64,000 nt of DNA from Microglena sp. YARC (lineage: Eukaryota > Chlorophyta > Chlorophyceae > Chlamydomonadales > Chlamydomonadaceae), in NCBI GenBank assembly GCA_022414725.1, contig CM039462.1, positions 39,297,186 to 39,361,185 on the forward strand, given 5' to 3'. Position numbers and translations under genes: made by a program. Position 1 is the first letter of the stretch, and each line of letters starts with the position of its first letter. This document shows positions 33,199 through 41,561 of the stretch, in pieces. A model generated the notes under the pieces. That model searched no databases. It was not told the DNA's origin and was given only the letters and a program-made list of their open reading frames with translations.

Positions 33199-34470
33199 TC
33201 AAGGAGTCACTGCATTTAATCGCAAAGCTAGGTCCGCGAGATTGGGGATGCTCTTGTTCGTGTAAGGGTACATGTTGTTCATTGGAGGGAACAAACGCTC
33301 CACCTTGGTCAGTGCTTCGGTTGACATGCGCATCACAGGTATGCCGCCGATCTGCAGCACCTGCACACGCCCCGACACTGAGTCCATGGACGCCATGATG
33401 ATAAGAGATGTCGTGAAGGTCACCACAACTAACGAGCTATCGCGCACGCGATCAACCTCAAACGGGCGGCTGGCATTAGAAATGTTGACATTCACGGAAC
33501 CGACGTTGACAGTCAGGACGACGCTGTCTGTCAAACGCACCTGAGCGTTCAAGGTGGTGCGCGTGATGAACGCGGTAACCACGTTTGTGTATTTGAGAGA
33601 CTCGACAGGAACGTCCTGCACAAAGTTGAGGTAATACATGACCATGGGAATGTTAACACGCTTCGAGCCGTACTTGACAGCCGTCGTTCGCATATTCCTA
33701 AGGACAGCGCCAATGTCCACGAAATCCCCGGGATTGCCACCTAGGATGCGGGTGTCTGACACTTCCTCAAATACTACAGGGATGTTGGTTTGGGAAACAC
33801 TATTCGGATCATGAGAGTCGTACATGCTTATCGTGCGAGTGCGCATGGGAGCACACCCCGGGCCCCGGACGAAGATGGGGCGCAAGAGGAAAAACAACTT
33901 GGTGGAAAAGGCGCGGCGGTCCAGAAGCACAGTGTACGTAGGAATAGATGCGTCCAAAACAAGAGTCTCCAATGTCAAACACGTCTTTGCAAACTCGTAC
34001 TCGCCTAGAAGCACACGCACGCGCGCGTCCATGTTGTTTCGCAGGTCTCGACTCACGTTAGGAGACATCATTGTAGAACACTCGTATCGAGGGTCTGTGA
34101 ACTGCGTCCGCATGTCAATTACCGTAACATCCTCTAATTTGAATTCGGAAGGACAGTTAGCAACCTTCTTCACGGAATCACGGGAAAAATTGCACACGAT
34201 GTCCCCATCCGACGGACGGAAGTACACCGAGTTTTTAGGGAAAGAGCTCCCGTCAGAGTAAAAAAAACGAATCCCTGACTCGTTATACGCATTACTCTTA
34301 TCGCTCTTGAGCTTTGTCATCACGTCGTCGCTCAGATACATCTCAACATCACGTTTGCCACGAACACGAATATCAACAACTGAAGGAAGGATGGCCGCCA
34401 ACAAACAAATAAAAATCAAAATTGATAGAGAAGTAACGTTAACACCTGCAGACGGAGACACCAATGCCAT
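33199..34470 (-). CDS. Membrane-anchored structural-type protein, 423 aa
   Basis: An uninterrupted frame with one N-terminal hydrophobic segment (about residues 14-34), then a mixed alpha/beta domain with a few Cys and no catalytic motif that I recognise. The size and anchor fit a virion membrane protein, but I cannot name the family. The start lies 17 bases downstream (minus strand) of the TTTATTTAAGAACAA motif at 34487. Confidence 0.5.
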   Translation of the reverse strand: MALVSPSAGVNVTSLSILIFICLLAAILPSVVDIRVRGKRDVEMYLSDDVMTKLKSDKSNAYNESGIRFFYSDGSSFPKNSVYFRPSDGDIVCNFSRDSVKKVANCPSEFKLEDVTVIDMRTQFTDPRYECSTMMSPNVSRDLRNNMDARVRVLLGEYEFAKTCLTLETLVLDASIPTYTVLLDRRAFSTKLFFLLRPIFVRGPGCAPMRTRTISMYDSHDPNSVSQTNIPVVFEEVSDTRILGGNPGDFVDIGAVLRNMRTTAVKYGSKRVNIPMVMYYLNFVQDVPVESLKYTNVVTAFITRTTLNAQVRLTDSVVLTVNVGSVNVNISNASRPFEVDRVRDSSLVVVTFTTSLIIMASMDSVSGRVQVLQIGGIPVMRMSTEALTKVERLFPPMNNMYPYTNKSIPNLADLALRLNAVTP

Positions 34471-34486
34471 GTTAAACGTTTATAAT

Positions 34487-34546
34487 AGAGTTGTTCTTAA
34501 ATAAAGTAGGATGTTCGTAAACACAGAAGTTTTTAACACACCCAAG
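34487..34546. promoter_or_regulatory. Two adjacent dispersed motifs
   Basis: 34487-34510 read on the minus strand contains TTTATTTAAGAACAACT, the transposon-end-like motif, just upstream of the gene starting at 34470. Next to it, 34512-34545 (GATGTTCGTAAACA then AAGTTTTTAACACACCCAA) matches 62333-62368 with only two substitutions. Confidence 0.5.
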
Positions 34547-34621
34547 GCGATTCTTAACGTTTTTTTACTGTTCCGCCAACTGTAGAAGTGCGGGTTCGAG
34601 TGTAGCCAATGGCGTGGGATC

Positions 34622-34906
34622 TTGCAACAGTTGTTCGTCACATGTCATCTCTCGTTGCATCCAGTTGCTCCAAGATGTCCTTGCTGCCTAAACAATCATG
34701 TTGCAGCGCTCGCACTTCCCTGCGATCACCTCGTGTGCGTAGAGTGCATTACGCGCTCGATTTTTTTATGTAATCCCTCATCCGAGGATCTCTTCCAAAC
34801 ACTGACGTTCCACATTCGCACGCATGCGATGGGAGTGCTCTTCATCGATACGTATCAACTCCTCATCGTCAACTTCCTCTATAGCGTCTTCTTCCTTGTA
34901 AGATGA
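34622..34906 (+). pseudogene. RING-finger fragment
   Basis: The frame contains CPCC, then after eleven residues CDHLVCVEC (34680-34755), which fits the first six metal ligands of a C3HC4 RING finger (CxxC...CxHxxCxxC). The final CPxC pair is missing: after a run of T at 34761 the sequence continues without it, so the domain is truncated or frameshifted. RING proteins act as ubiquitin ligases and are common in giant viruses. No ATG precedes it in frame; the listed start is a TTG. Confidence 0.35.
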
Positions 34907-35674
34907 AGGATGAGGAGGAGACACGGACATCGCATAATCATCAACATGATGATTGCAGTCCTCATCGAAATCACACATCCGCCAACATGGCCGGTCAGGG
35001 GTACGTGAAGAATCATCGGAATCATCATCACCAGAAACATCGTCATCTACTTCCGCCTCGTCATCTACTTCCACCTCGTCATCTACATCCACCTCGTCAT
35101 CTACCTCCACCTCGTCATCTACTTCCACATCGTCATCTACTTCCACATCGTCATCTTCTTCCACCTCGTCATTTACTTCCACATAGTCATCTACTTCCAT
35201 ATCGTTATCTACTTCCATATCGTTATCTATTTCCACATCTTCATTTACACAATTCTCGGATGCTTCGGATATCATAGACATATGTTTCTGCAGAGTCGTC
35301 GTCGTATGTATGTTTTGCAGAGATGCCATTATTTCTTGACGTAGTATCTTCCGATTCTCTGCCGCTTCGACCGGGCTCAATCCTTTACCTTCGTAGAGTA
35401 TATGCGGTCTTGTGTACACGATTCTTGCTACGTGATTGCACACATCCAACAACACATCGCGGTCTGTGTTGGTGTAGCTAGTGTCATCATCACTCAAAAA
35501 ATGTTTGAAACCGGACTGGACGGTGTACGCAAGATTTTTCTGGAAAAAACCGAGGACATGGCGCTCATCAGCATACAGCACAGCATCATCTTTGGCACGG
35601 TCCATCAGGGATGAGAAGATACGCATACAACACGTTTCGTAAGAGGCGGAGTTCCTTATGTAGTCGCAAATCAT
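34778..35674 (-). CDS. Hypothetical protein with acidic VEVDDD repeats, 298 aa
   Basis: The N-terminal 135 residues look helical and globular. They are followed by about 70 residues of Val/Glu/Asp repeats (VEVDDD units, encoded by 18-base repeats at 35050-35210) and a C-terminal His/Asp- and Glu-rich part. The ATG at 35674 avoids overlap with RPB10; a longer in-frame start at 35809 would overlap it by 52 bases. No family recognised. The acidic repeat resembles that of the NET proteins in style only. Confidence 0.45.
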   Translation of the reverse strand: MICDYIRNSASYETCCMRIFSSLMDRAKDDAVLYADERHVLGFFQKNLAYTVQSGFKHFLSDDDTSYTNTDRDVLLDVCNHVARIVYTRPHILYEGKGLSPVEAAENRKILRQEIMASLQNIHTTTTLQKHMSMISEASENCVNEDVEIDNDMEVDNDMEVDDYVEVNDEVEEDDDVEVDDDVEVDDEVEVDDEVDVDDEVEVDDEAEVDDDVSGDDDSDDSSRTPDRPCWRMCDFDEDCNHHVDDYAMSVSPPHPSSYKEEDAIEEVDDEELIRIDEEHSHRMRANVERQCLEEILG

Positions 35675-35757
35675 TGGGAGGGGGGGGGTGGCAAAGAGGA
35701 CGTCGGGAGATTTACACCCTCTGAAATAAAATGGATTTGTGAAAGAACGCACTTGTA

Positions 35758-35952
35758 TCACAAAACAAACATCATGTCTACAGTTGTTAGCATGACAGTC
35801 CGGCAACATATGCGCTTGATGCCCAATGTATCAAGAATTTTCCCACGCTCCTCGTCCGTCAAGGTCTTGTCCTCGTCGACCATACGTGTGTAAGCACGCC
35901 ACTTGTCTGCAACGACCTTGCCACATGTGAAGCAACGAACTGGGACGATCAT
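35758..35952 (-). CDS. RNA polymerase subunit RPB10 homologue
   Basis: A 64-residue protein beginning [12 protein letters not shown], the hallmark of RPB10, with the second Cys pair in RICCRTVML and the TVD ending. These four Cys bind the single zinc of the subunit. The length equals the family's usual 65-70 residues. In the polymerase it bridges the two largest subunits. The ATG at 35952 is chosen because it starts exactly at the conserved N-terminus; the frame is also open upstream to 36048. It is divergent from the gene at 36035, with 82 bases between starts. Confidence 0.9.
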   Translation of the reverse strand: MIVPVRCFTCGKVVADKWRAYTRMVDEDKTLTDEERGKILDTLGIKRICCRTVMLTTVDMMFVL

Positions 35953-36034
35953 CTTAAAGTTATAGTAATCAATCATTAATCGCCATTCCTTTACACTTTT
36001 TTTTATGTCCTCAATACAAGAAGAGTCCGTAACA

Positions 36035-36436
36035 ATGAGTCGATCCATCGACGACTACCAAGTCCATTACAAACCCAGTGTCCTGTTGGGGCCAGATTCT
36101 GGAGCACTTTCCGCAAAGTACTCCGAGATCCCGCCACGCGCCTTAAACGGCGGTCTGTACACCGGCAAACCGTTCATCAAAGGAGCCCCGTGGGCAAACA
36201 AGCCAGTGCGACCGGAGACAGTCAACATGATCTACAATAGCCTACAGAGCATGCACGTACCCCCCGAGGAGGCGATATACCTTTTCCCAGGCGGGGGCAT
36301 CCGGCCAGGGAACAATGTTCCAGAACTCCCTGTAGAGTACATCAACACATTGCGCAACTCTGACACCAATTCCATGTGCATCCCCACCGGAGTCTCCAAA
36401 AAAAAAAATGCACACAATGAAGACGCCGCCCTTTAG
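36035..36436 (+). CDS. Hypothetical protein, 133 aa
   Basis: A Pro/Gly-rich small protein with a [24 protein letters not shown] segment around residue 45. No membrane segment. The ATG at 36035 begins the regular sequence; an upstream in-frame ATG at 36005 also exists. It probably shares a bidirectional promoter with RPB10. Its stop overlaps that of the convergent gene by four bases. Family not recognised. Confidence 0.5.
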   Translation: MSRSIDDYQVHYKPSVLLGPDSGALSAKYSEIPPRALNGGLYTGKPFIKGAPWANKPVRPETVNMIYNSLQSMHVPPEEAIYLFPGGGIRPGNNVPELPVEYINTLRNSDTNSMCIPTGVSKKKNAHNEDAAL

Positions 36437-36972
36437 TAGTCACGAGTACATCCAATACTGAACTCGCCAAGGAGGTCAGACATGTCGTTCACGTCCACGA
36501 CTCCGCAAGCCTTTTCGAAGAATCTCTGGAACACCACTAAGCGCTCCTGAGTGCTCGCATTACACGAGTGCTTAGCAATCTCCTCCACCAGCTCCAACAC
36601 GCCTCCGAAAAAGTTTTCGAATGTGGGGAACACCACCGTGTCCTCATCGGGAAGGTACGTTCCACCACTGCTCTCAAGGCAATGCCATGAGATGGCCGTC
36701 TTGTCAAAGTTATCCTCCATCAAGGACGACAGGGACAGGCCGTATCGCGCGTGCGGATGAGCGCTGAACACAGACGAGATGTGAAGGAACTCAGGAGTCC
36801 TGCATATGTCGTCGTACGTCTGAAGCTTGCACACGGCGTCAACCAAATCCCAAAGGATGTCGCCAAAACGAACAACGACCTCGGAACTACCATCCGCTGT
36901 ATGAATGGTCGATATGGTACACGATGATGGAAAGGTCTCTGGAAACGCAACTTGGTATGAAGAAACGCTCAT
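36433..36972 (-). CDS. Hypothetical protein, 179 aa
   Basis: An uninterrupted frame without membrane segments or recognised motifs; mixed helical composition with four to six Cys. The ATG at 36972 follows a GATGATGATG run; the longer in-frame start at 37008 adds a hydrophobic Ile-rich stretch that is probably not translated. It is convergent with the 36035 gene. Confidence 0.45.
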   Translation of the reverse strand: MSVSSYQVAFPETFPSSCTISTIHTADGSSEVVVRFGDILWDLVDAVCKLQTYDDICRTPEFLHISSVFSAHPHARYGLSLSSLMEDNFDKTAISWHCLESSGGTYLPDEDTVVFPTFENFFGGVLELVEEIAKHSCNASTQERLVVFQRFFEKACGVVDVNDMSDLLGEFSIGCTRDY

Positions 36973-37326
36973 TGTGATGATGATGATGAACTGAAGACAC
37001 TTTTCCAATGCAGATAACGCTTTAAACTAAAAAATTAAACAGTAGTAGTGAACCCCGGACCTGTAGCAGGTTTCATGGGATATTCAAATTATACAGCCTT
37101 AATTGCAACAGTTGACTTGTTTGCTTTCTGAAAATAAGTAAACAGTGTATAAGGAATTTTCATGTATCAGAATGCAAGGCGATATGGCACGATCCGGACT
37201 CCAGGCAACCAACGTCTCTTTGACCCCCGGACCCCGGATGTGTAATAAGAAATTCATAGGTTCGAGGATATACGGGCAGCTTAAATTCAACGGTAAATCG
37301 GTGGGGGGTAAAGTGGCATTTGCGTT
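36973..37326. other. Intergenic, no gene seen
   Basis: About 350 bases with only short shadow frames. No motif recognised apart from AT-rich stretches near 37020 and 37090. Confidence 0.4.
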
Positions 37327-37743
37327 TTATTTGATTACAGTGGCATTTTGTTCTTTAGAATCAATAGTTGGTTGATTGGCATTGGTGTATTTGGTTTTTT
37401 GATTGGCATTGGCATTGGTATTTGGTTGATTATTGGCATTGGATTTGGTTGGCATTTGGCATTGATTGGTATTGGCGGGTGATTGATTGGCATTGGCGGT
37501 ATTTGTTTCTTGAGAATTGGCATTTATTGCAGTGGAGGAATCCGCTTTAGTGGACTGTGGGGTCTTGGGGGTATTATCTGGTGATGTTGCCGCTTTGTAC
37601 TTTTCATTTAGGACAGGGATCATCTTTCCCATCCAGAGTGGCATTCCTTTTTTCCCCAATTTCATGGGATGGATAGCACTCATCACGAAGCACACGATCA
37701 CGCATGAAATTGCCGCAAAGGATGCGAAAATCACGCCCAACAT
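37327..37743 (-). CDS. Small membrane protein with Asn-rich tail, 138 aa
   Basis: The N-terminal 23 residues form a hydrophobic signal or anchor (VIFASFAAISCVIVCFVM). A short conserved-looking segment (KLGKKGMPLWMGKMIPVLN) and a low-complexity Asn/Ala/Thr/Gln tail encoded by ATTGGCATTGG-type repeats (37370-37500) follow. Probably membrane or virion associated; family unknown. Confidence 0.5.
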   Translation of the reverse strand: MLGVIFASFAAISCVIVCFVMSAIHPMKLGKKGMPLWMGKMIPVLNEKYKAATSPDNTPKTPQSTKADSSTAINANSQETNTANANQSPANTNQCQMPTKSNANNQPNTNANANQKTKYTNANQPTIDSKEQNATVIK

Positions 37744-37855
37744 TTTTGAGTTTTGGAAAGGTGTTCTTTCATGATGCGGCTTTTTTTACGCATCGTGTCA
37801 CACGCGCCTTTTTTTTATAAAACATGTAAAAATAGTAAGAAGCTCGTCCGTCACA

Positions 37856-38341
37856 ATGCTTCCTACCCCCCCCCCCATCATGCGTGATGTAAAAACCAAC
37901 AACCAACAGGGCTATCCACAAAGGGAATCCAATAACGCGCGGTCGCGCATGGTGTCCTTCCAACCTTCCAGTGTAGCTAACGTGTTCTTCAGCGACGCCA
38001 ATTTGGGCGCTATGCACCAAGCGATCCGCTACCGCGTTTGGGTAGACTCGGATCGAAAGCTCGTGATAGGCCGCCAGTCAGAAGATCAACTAGTGTTCGT
38101 CATGCGCTCCGTATTCCTGACAGACTCCTATAATAGGGAGGGAAACCAAGCAGTCATCCTAGAACAAGTGAGAGACCTAAACCAATTGGTGCTCAACTTC
38201 TGCGTCCCGCAAATCATAAAGGAAGCAAACATGTACCGCCAATACGTGCACGACTCGTCCACTCTACCCGTTCCACTTGAACACATGAAGCTAGTCTCCA
38301 AGAAGGGGGAAAATCAACTCCAATTCAATAACAGCTTTTAA
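37856..38341 (+). CDS. Conserved giant-virus protein (DUF5761-like), 161 aa
   Basis: The segment NVFFSDANLGAMHQAIRYRVW, a central QLVFVMRSVFLTD and RDLNQLVLNFCVP followed by MYRQYVHD resemble a small family conserved across large dsDNA viruses, which I believe is DUF5761; I could not search for it. The pattern is typical of minor virion proteins. Ends about 40 bases upstream of the PrimPol gene on the same strand. Confidence 0.5.
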   Translation: MLPTPPPIMRDVKTNNQQGYPQRESNNARSRMVSFQPSSVANVFFSDANLGAMHQAIRYRVWVDSDRKLVIGRQSEDQLVFVMRSVFLTDSYNREGNQAVILEQVRDLNQLVLNFCVPQIIKEANMYRQYVHDSSTLPVPLEHMKLVSKKGENQLQFNNSF

Positions 38342-38378
38342 TGGTGTAAACGAGAATACAGTTTCGTAGATTACCACC

Positions 38379-40865
38379 ATGAGAGTTTTTTCGGACACTG
38401 CAGAGTTCCTGAGAACACGTCTATTCTCAGATGTCTTGATGCCAGCAATCGATAAGAAACCCAAGTTTCAGCACAAGGACAACGTTTGGGAATGGGGCGA
38501 TCACGACACCTTCGTGTCTAAGCACAAGAACCACATGGATGCAGGAGTGCTTCTTAGACAGCTTTGTGTCGTTGACGTGGACAACGAGAATCTAGTGAAG
38601 CACCTCGAGGAAATCTTCCCGATTCTGAACCACGTCCCCACCGAGATAACCCGAGCCGGCAGACACTATTGGTTCCTCCGATCTGCACTCGCCGAAGAGG
38701 AAGAATACTACGACGGACCAGCACAACGCATCCCAGGAGTGGACTTCAAGAGCGTCGCAGCAACAGGAACATCGGGGTTCGTGGTCATCGCTCCAAGTAA
38801 AGGCAAAAAATGGATCCGCCCCCTCGCCTATGCACGCATCCTGCATCCATGCGATAACACAATCGAACACTGCAAAAAACTGAAGAACGCACTCGTGCAC
38901 ATCCCAGACGAGATCCTGAAATACGTTGCGACATCGTGCAAGGAGAAGATGAAGGCGGCAGAAGAGGCGAGCAACAAGAAGACAACCTTCGTCACGCTGC
39001 AATTCCACAACGGAGAAACGTTAAAGATTCCTTCAAACAGCAAGGTGCTACGCCTATTCTCCTACTTCGAGCCCCTGCTGGATGATCAGCTTGACATGTG
39101 CTACATCTCTCTAAATGACCACATTCCTGACCGCAGTCCTGACCACATTCCTGACCGCAGTCCTGACCACATTCCTGACCGCAGTCCTGACCACATTCCT
39201 GACCACATTCCTGACTCAGAATCGGAACCTGACCACATTCCTGACTCCGAATCGGAACCTGAATCGGAACCCATTCCCGTCCCGGCTCCATGCACACGCT
39301 CCAGCTTCATCAACATCTACAATGCCGTGTCAAAGACTGCCAATACACACTCGCGATCAGACATCATGTTCATGTTCAACCGTTTCATTCTGAATGACGA
39401 CGACAAGTTCATTATGAATGACAGTGTCAGTGTGGACGATTGTTTCAGTCGCATGATGGACAATTGTTTCAGTCGCATGATGGACAATTGTTTCAGGCGC
39501 TTGTGCGTGGAGGCCGACATGCTCGGTTTGCGCCAGGACAGGTTGCAACGACTCCTCGAAGCTGTCAATGGTAGCCAGGACATCTTGTGTCAGAACAATA
39601 ACATGTGGGACGCCATGGCACTGGAGTGGAAATGTCGGACGAGCGACAACGCTACCACAAGGAACGCGTGCCTGGTAAATCTCGACGACGTGTCCCCGAT
39701 CCTGCGGACGTGTCCACCAGAATGCACGAGCTCCCGAAACATCAATTGGCTCTTCGGCGGCATCGACTCCAAGCTCGGTCGCGCCCAAGCTCTATCGCGT
39801 CCAAGCTCGATCTCCGAGCCATCAGTGATGGACGAAAGTCTCACGGTAGCAGAGATGTCAAAGCAACTGCACAAGTCCCTCCCACCGGAGGTGCTGGCGT
39901 TGTTGCGACTGGGTGCCGGAAAACTAGTGCTCGCAGGAGGAGCCGCGCTCGGCCATGTCGTCACTGGAATGGAGAAGACACATAGGGACTACGACATCTT
40001 CCTTGTGGGCATGGATGACGAGGCAGAGGCCGAGAGCATGGTCGCAGAAATCGAGAGGCTAAACGCCGGAAAAATCATCAGGACTCGACACGCCATGAAC
40101 ATCGTCAGTGTGGTGGGAGCCCCCCTCGTCATCCAGGTCATCATGAGCATGATCGAGGACATCGCCACACTTATCCTCAACTTTGACATCGCACCGTCCA
40201 GGGTCGCCATCTCTTACAACCCTACATCCGACGCTCTGGAGGTCCTCTGTGCCCCGACGTTCATCGAGGCGGTGCGCAGCACCATGTTCTTCGTGGAACT
40301 CGATTTTTGGGGAATCGGTGGCCTGAACCGCGTTATGAAGTACGTGTTCAAGGGATTCAATAGCGCGGTCCCTGGACACCGACGGACGCAAATGCTCCGA
40401 TACGGGGAGAAGTGCACCCGTAATGTAGGAACCAGTAACCGCATCGCCGCAGGCCGACTCGACGGTCTCTTCGCAGCAGAGTCGCTCGTCATGCACGAAC
40501 GCATGGGAGTAATCAATGATACTACAAGAACAAGCGCGTGCTGGGACGTACTGAGACGTACCTTCGTCAAAAAACAACAGTTTCTCTCTGACAATGAGAT
40601 GCACGCGCCTCTGACTCCTTTTGAGATGAAGCAGATCACGAGCCTCTGCATGGGACGCAGCGACTACGAAGGATACATTCGTTCGCTCAACGGGTTCGTG
40701 TACTCATTGAGAAGAATGATCTACCGGCTTCTGCGAAGGCCTCTGCGCATCGAGAAGAATCATGTGGGAATCCTGAAGTTTTCAAGGTACAGGCGCCACG
40801 GCATGTTCTACCCGATTGACCCGGCGGTGAACGAGGTCTACATCCCACTGGAGGTCAACCGATAG
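38379..40865 (+). CDS. PrimPol-type primase fused to a nucleotidyltransferase-like domain, 828 aa
   Basis: Residues 60-150 carry the signature of archaeo-eukaryotic primase/PrimPol domains: DVD at 66-68, a GRHYW motif with His 96, and GVDFK at 121-124 followed by GFVVIAPS. Residues about 245-300 are a DHIPDRSP tandem repeat plus an acidic SESEPE tract. Residues about 515-545 contain LAGGAAL and, after a spacer, DYDIFLVG, the GG...DxD pattern of nucleotidyltransferases. PrimPol domains prime or extend DNA; the second domain's substrate is unknown. There is no helicase domain, unlike D5 proteins. The frame is complete and follows a TATA-poor 37-base spacer. A role in viral DNA synthesis or repair is inferred. 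Confidence 0.6.
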   Translation: MRVFSDTAEFLRTRLFSDVLMPAIDKKPKFQHKDNVWEWGDHDTFVSKHKNHMDAGVLLRQLCVVDVDNENLVKHLEEIFPILNHVPTEITRAGRHYWFLRSALAEEEEYYDGPAQRIPGVDFKSVAATGTSGFVVIAPSKGKKWIRPLAYARILHPCDNTIEHCKKLKNALVHIPDEILKYVATSCKEKMKAAEEASNKKTTFVTLQFHNGETLKIPSNSKVLRLFSYFEPLLDDQLDMCYISLNDHIPDRSPDHIPDRSPDHIPDRSPDHIPDHIPDSESEPDHIPDSESEPESEPIPVPAPCTRSSFINIYNAVSKTANTHSRSDIMFMFNRFILNDDDKFIMNDSVSVDDCFSRMMDNCFSRMMDNCFRRLCVEADMLGLRQDRLQRLLEAVNGSQDILCQNNNMWDAMALEWKCRTSDNATTRNACLVNLDDVSPILRTCPPECTSSRNINWLFGGIDSKLGRAQALSRPSSISEPSVMDESLTVAEMSKQLHKSLPPEVLALLRLGAGKLVLAGGAALGHVVTGMEKTHRDYDIFLVGMDDEAEAESMVAEIERLNAGKIIRTRHAMNIVSVVGAPLVIQVIMSMIEDIATLILNFDIAPSRVAISYNPTSDALEVLCAPTFIEAVRSTMFFVELDFWGIGGLNRVMKYVFKGFNSAVPGHRRTQMLRYGEKCTRNVGTSNRIAAGRLDGLFAAESLVMHERMGVINDTTRTSACWDVLRRTFVKKQQFLSDNEMHAPLTPFEMKQITSLCMGRSDYEGYIRSLNGFVYSLRRMIYRLLRRPLRIEKNHVGILKFSRYRRHGMFYPIDPAVNEVYIPLEVNR

Positions 40866-41561
40866 ATTCATTTTCATTGGACAAGTTGGGTGTGTGGCAG
40901 CATTACAAATAATGGGTGTTCCTGCCTCCCGGCGGATTGTGACTGGTTGCGAAACATGGTCTTTGGAGCGGTATAGTGATTCCGCGGGGCTGGTAATAAT
41001 GTACATAATGTAGAAATCCACGTGGCAGTGGAACACCATTGTTTTTGTGTCTCCGATTGTTTCATTTCAATGTTTCACCGACTGTAAACAAAACAAATTG
41101 TAACAATTAATTTGGATATTTAAACGTTTGCCGCGTTGACATCATCGATGATTAACAAATCCGATGTCGGAACGGCTAAATACTCTTTACAAAAACGGTC
41201 GACATAAGATTTGTGGTAATTCTTGTGCCGAACTGTTTTGTATGCGCTTGCGGGTGTAACCAACATCTTCACAGAGGACAGAGAAGTTGGAGTCAATCAG
41301 TTGTTTTATAGCAGACTTGATATCTTCTGTAATGACACTGAGTCTCGCCCTTTTCTTCCGATGATTATATTGGCTTTGGTGACCCAACGTTGGAGTGATG
41401 ATTTTGATACTTTTTACAGCAAACTAACTTTCCTCAAACTACGATTATAGTATTTGTAGTGAACAACTGCGCGGTGTCTTATCATGATGAGGAAATGTGT
41501 ATAAGGGAATGTGGGTGCAACATTATATCACCAAAAGAAAAAGAATACTCACCCCCTCTTA
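40866..41561 (-). mobile_element. Transposon remnant with transposase stub
   Basis: On the minus strand 41129-41450 encodes, over two frames, a helix-turn-helix-like N-terminus of an IS630-type transposase (RLSVITEDIKSAIKQLIDSN, then a short segment ending LIIDDVN). The catalytic domain is absent. At 41041-41087 a terminal-repeat-like sequence (GTGTCTCCGATTG...TTTCACCGACTGTA) belongs to the TACAGTCGGTGGAACAGT motif family. The stub is divergent from the Fanzor gene downstream. Confidence 0.5.

Noticed and set aside
34903..35277. His/Leu/Pro-rich + strand frame
   Set aside because: Antisense of the acidic VEVDDD repeat of the minus-strand gene.
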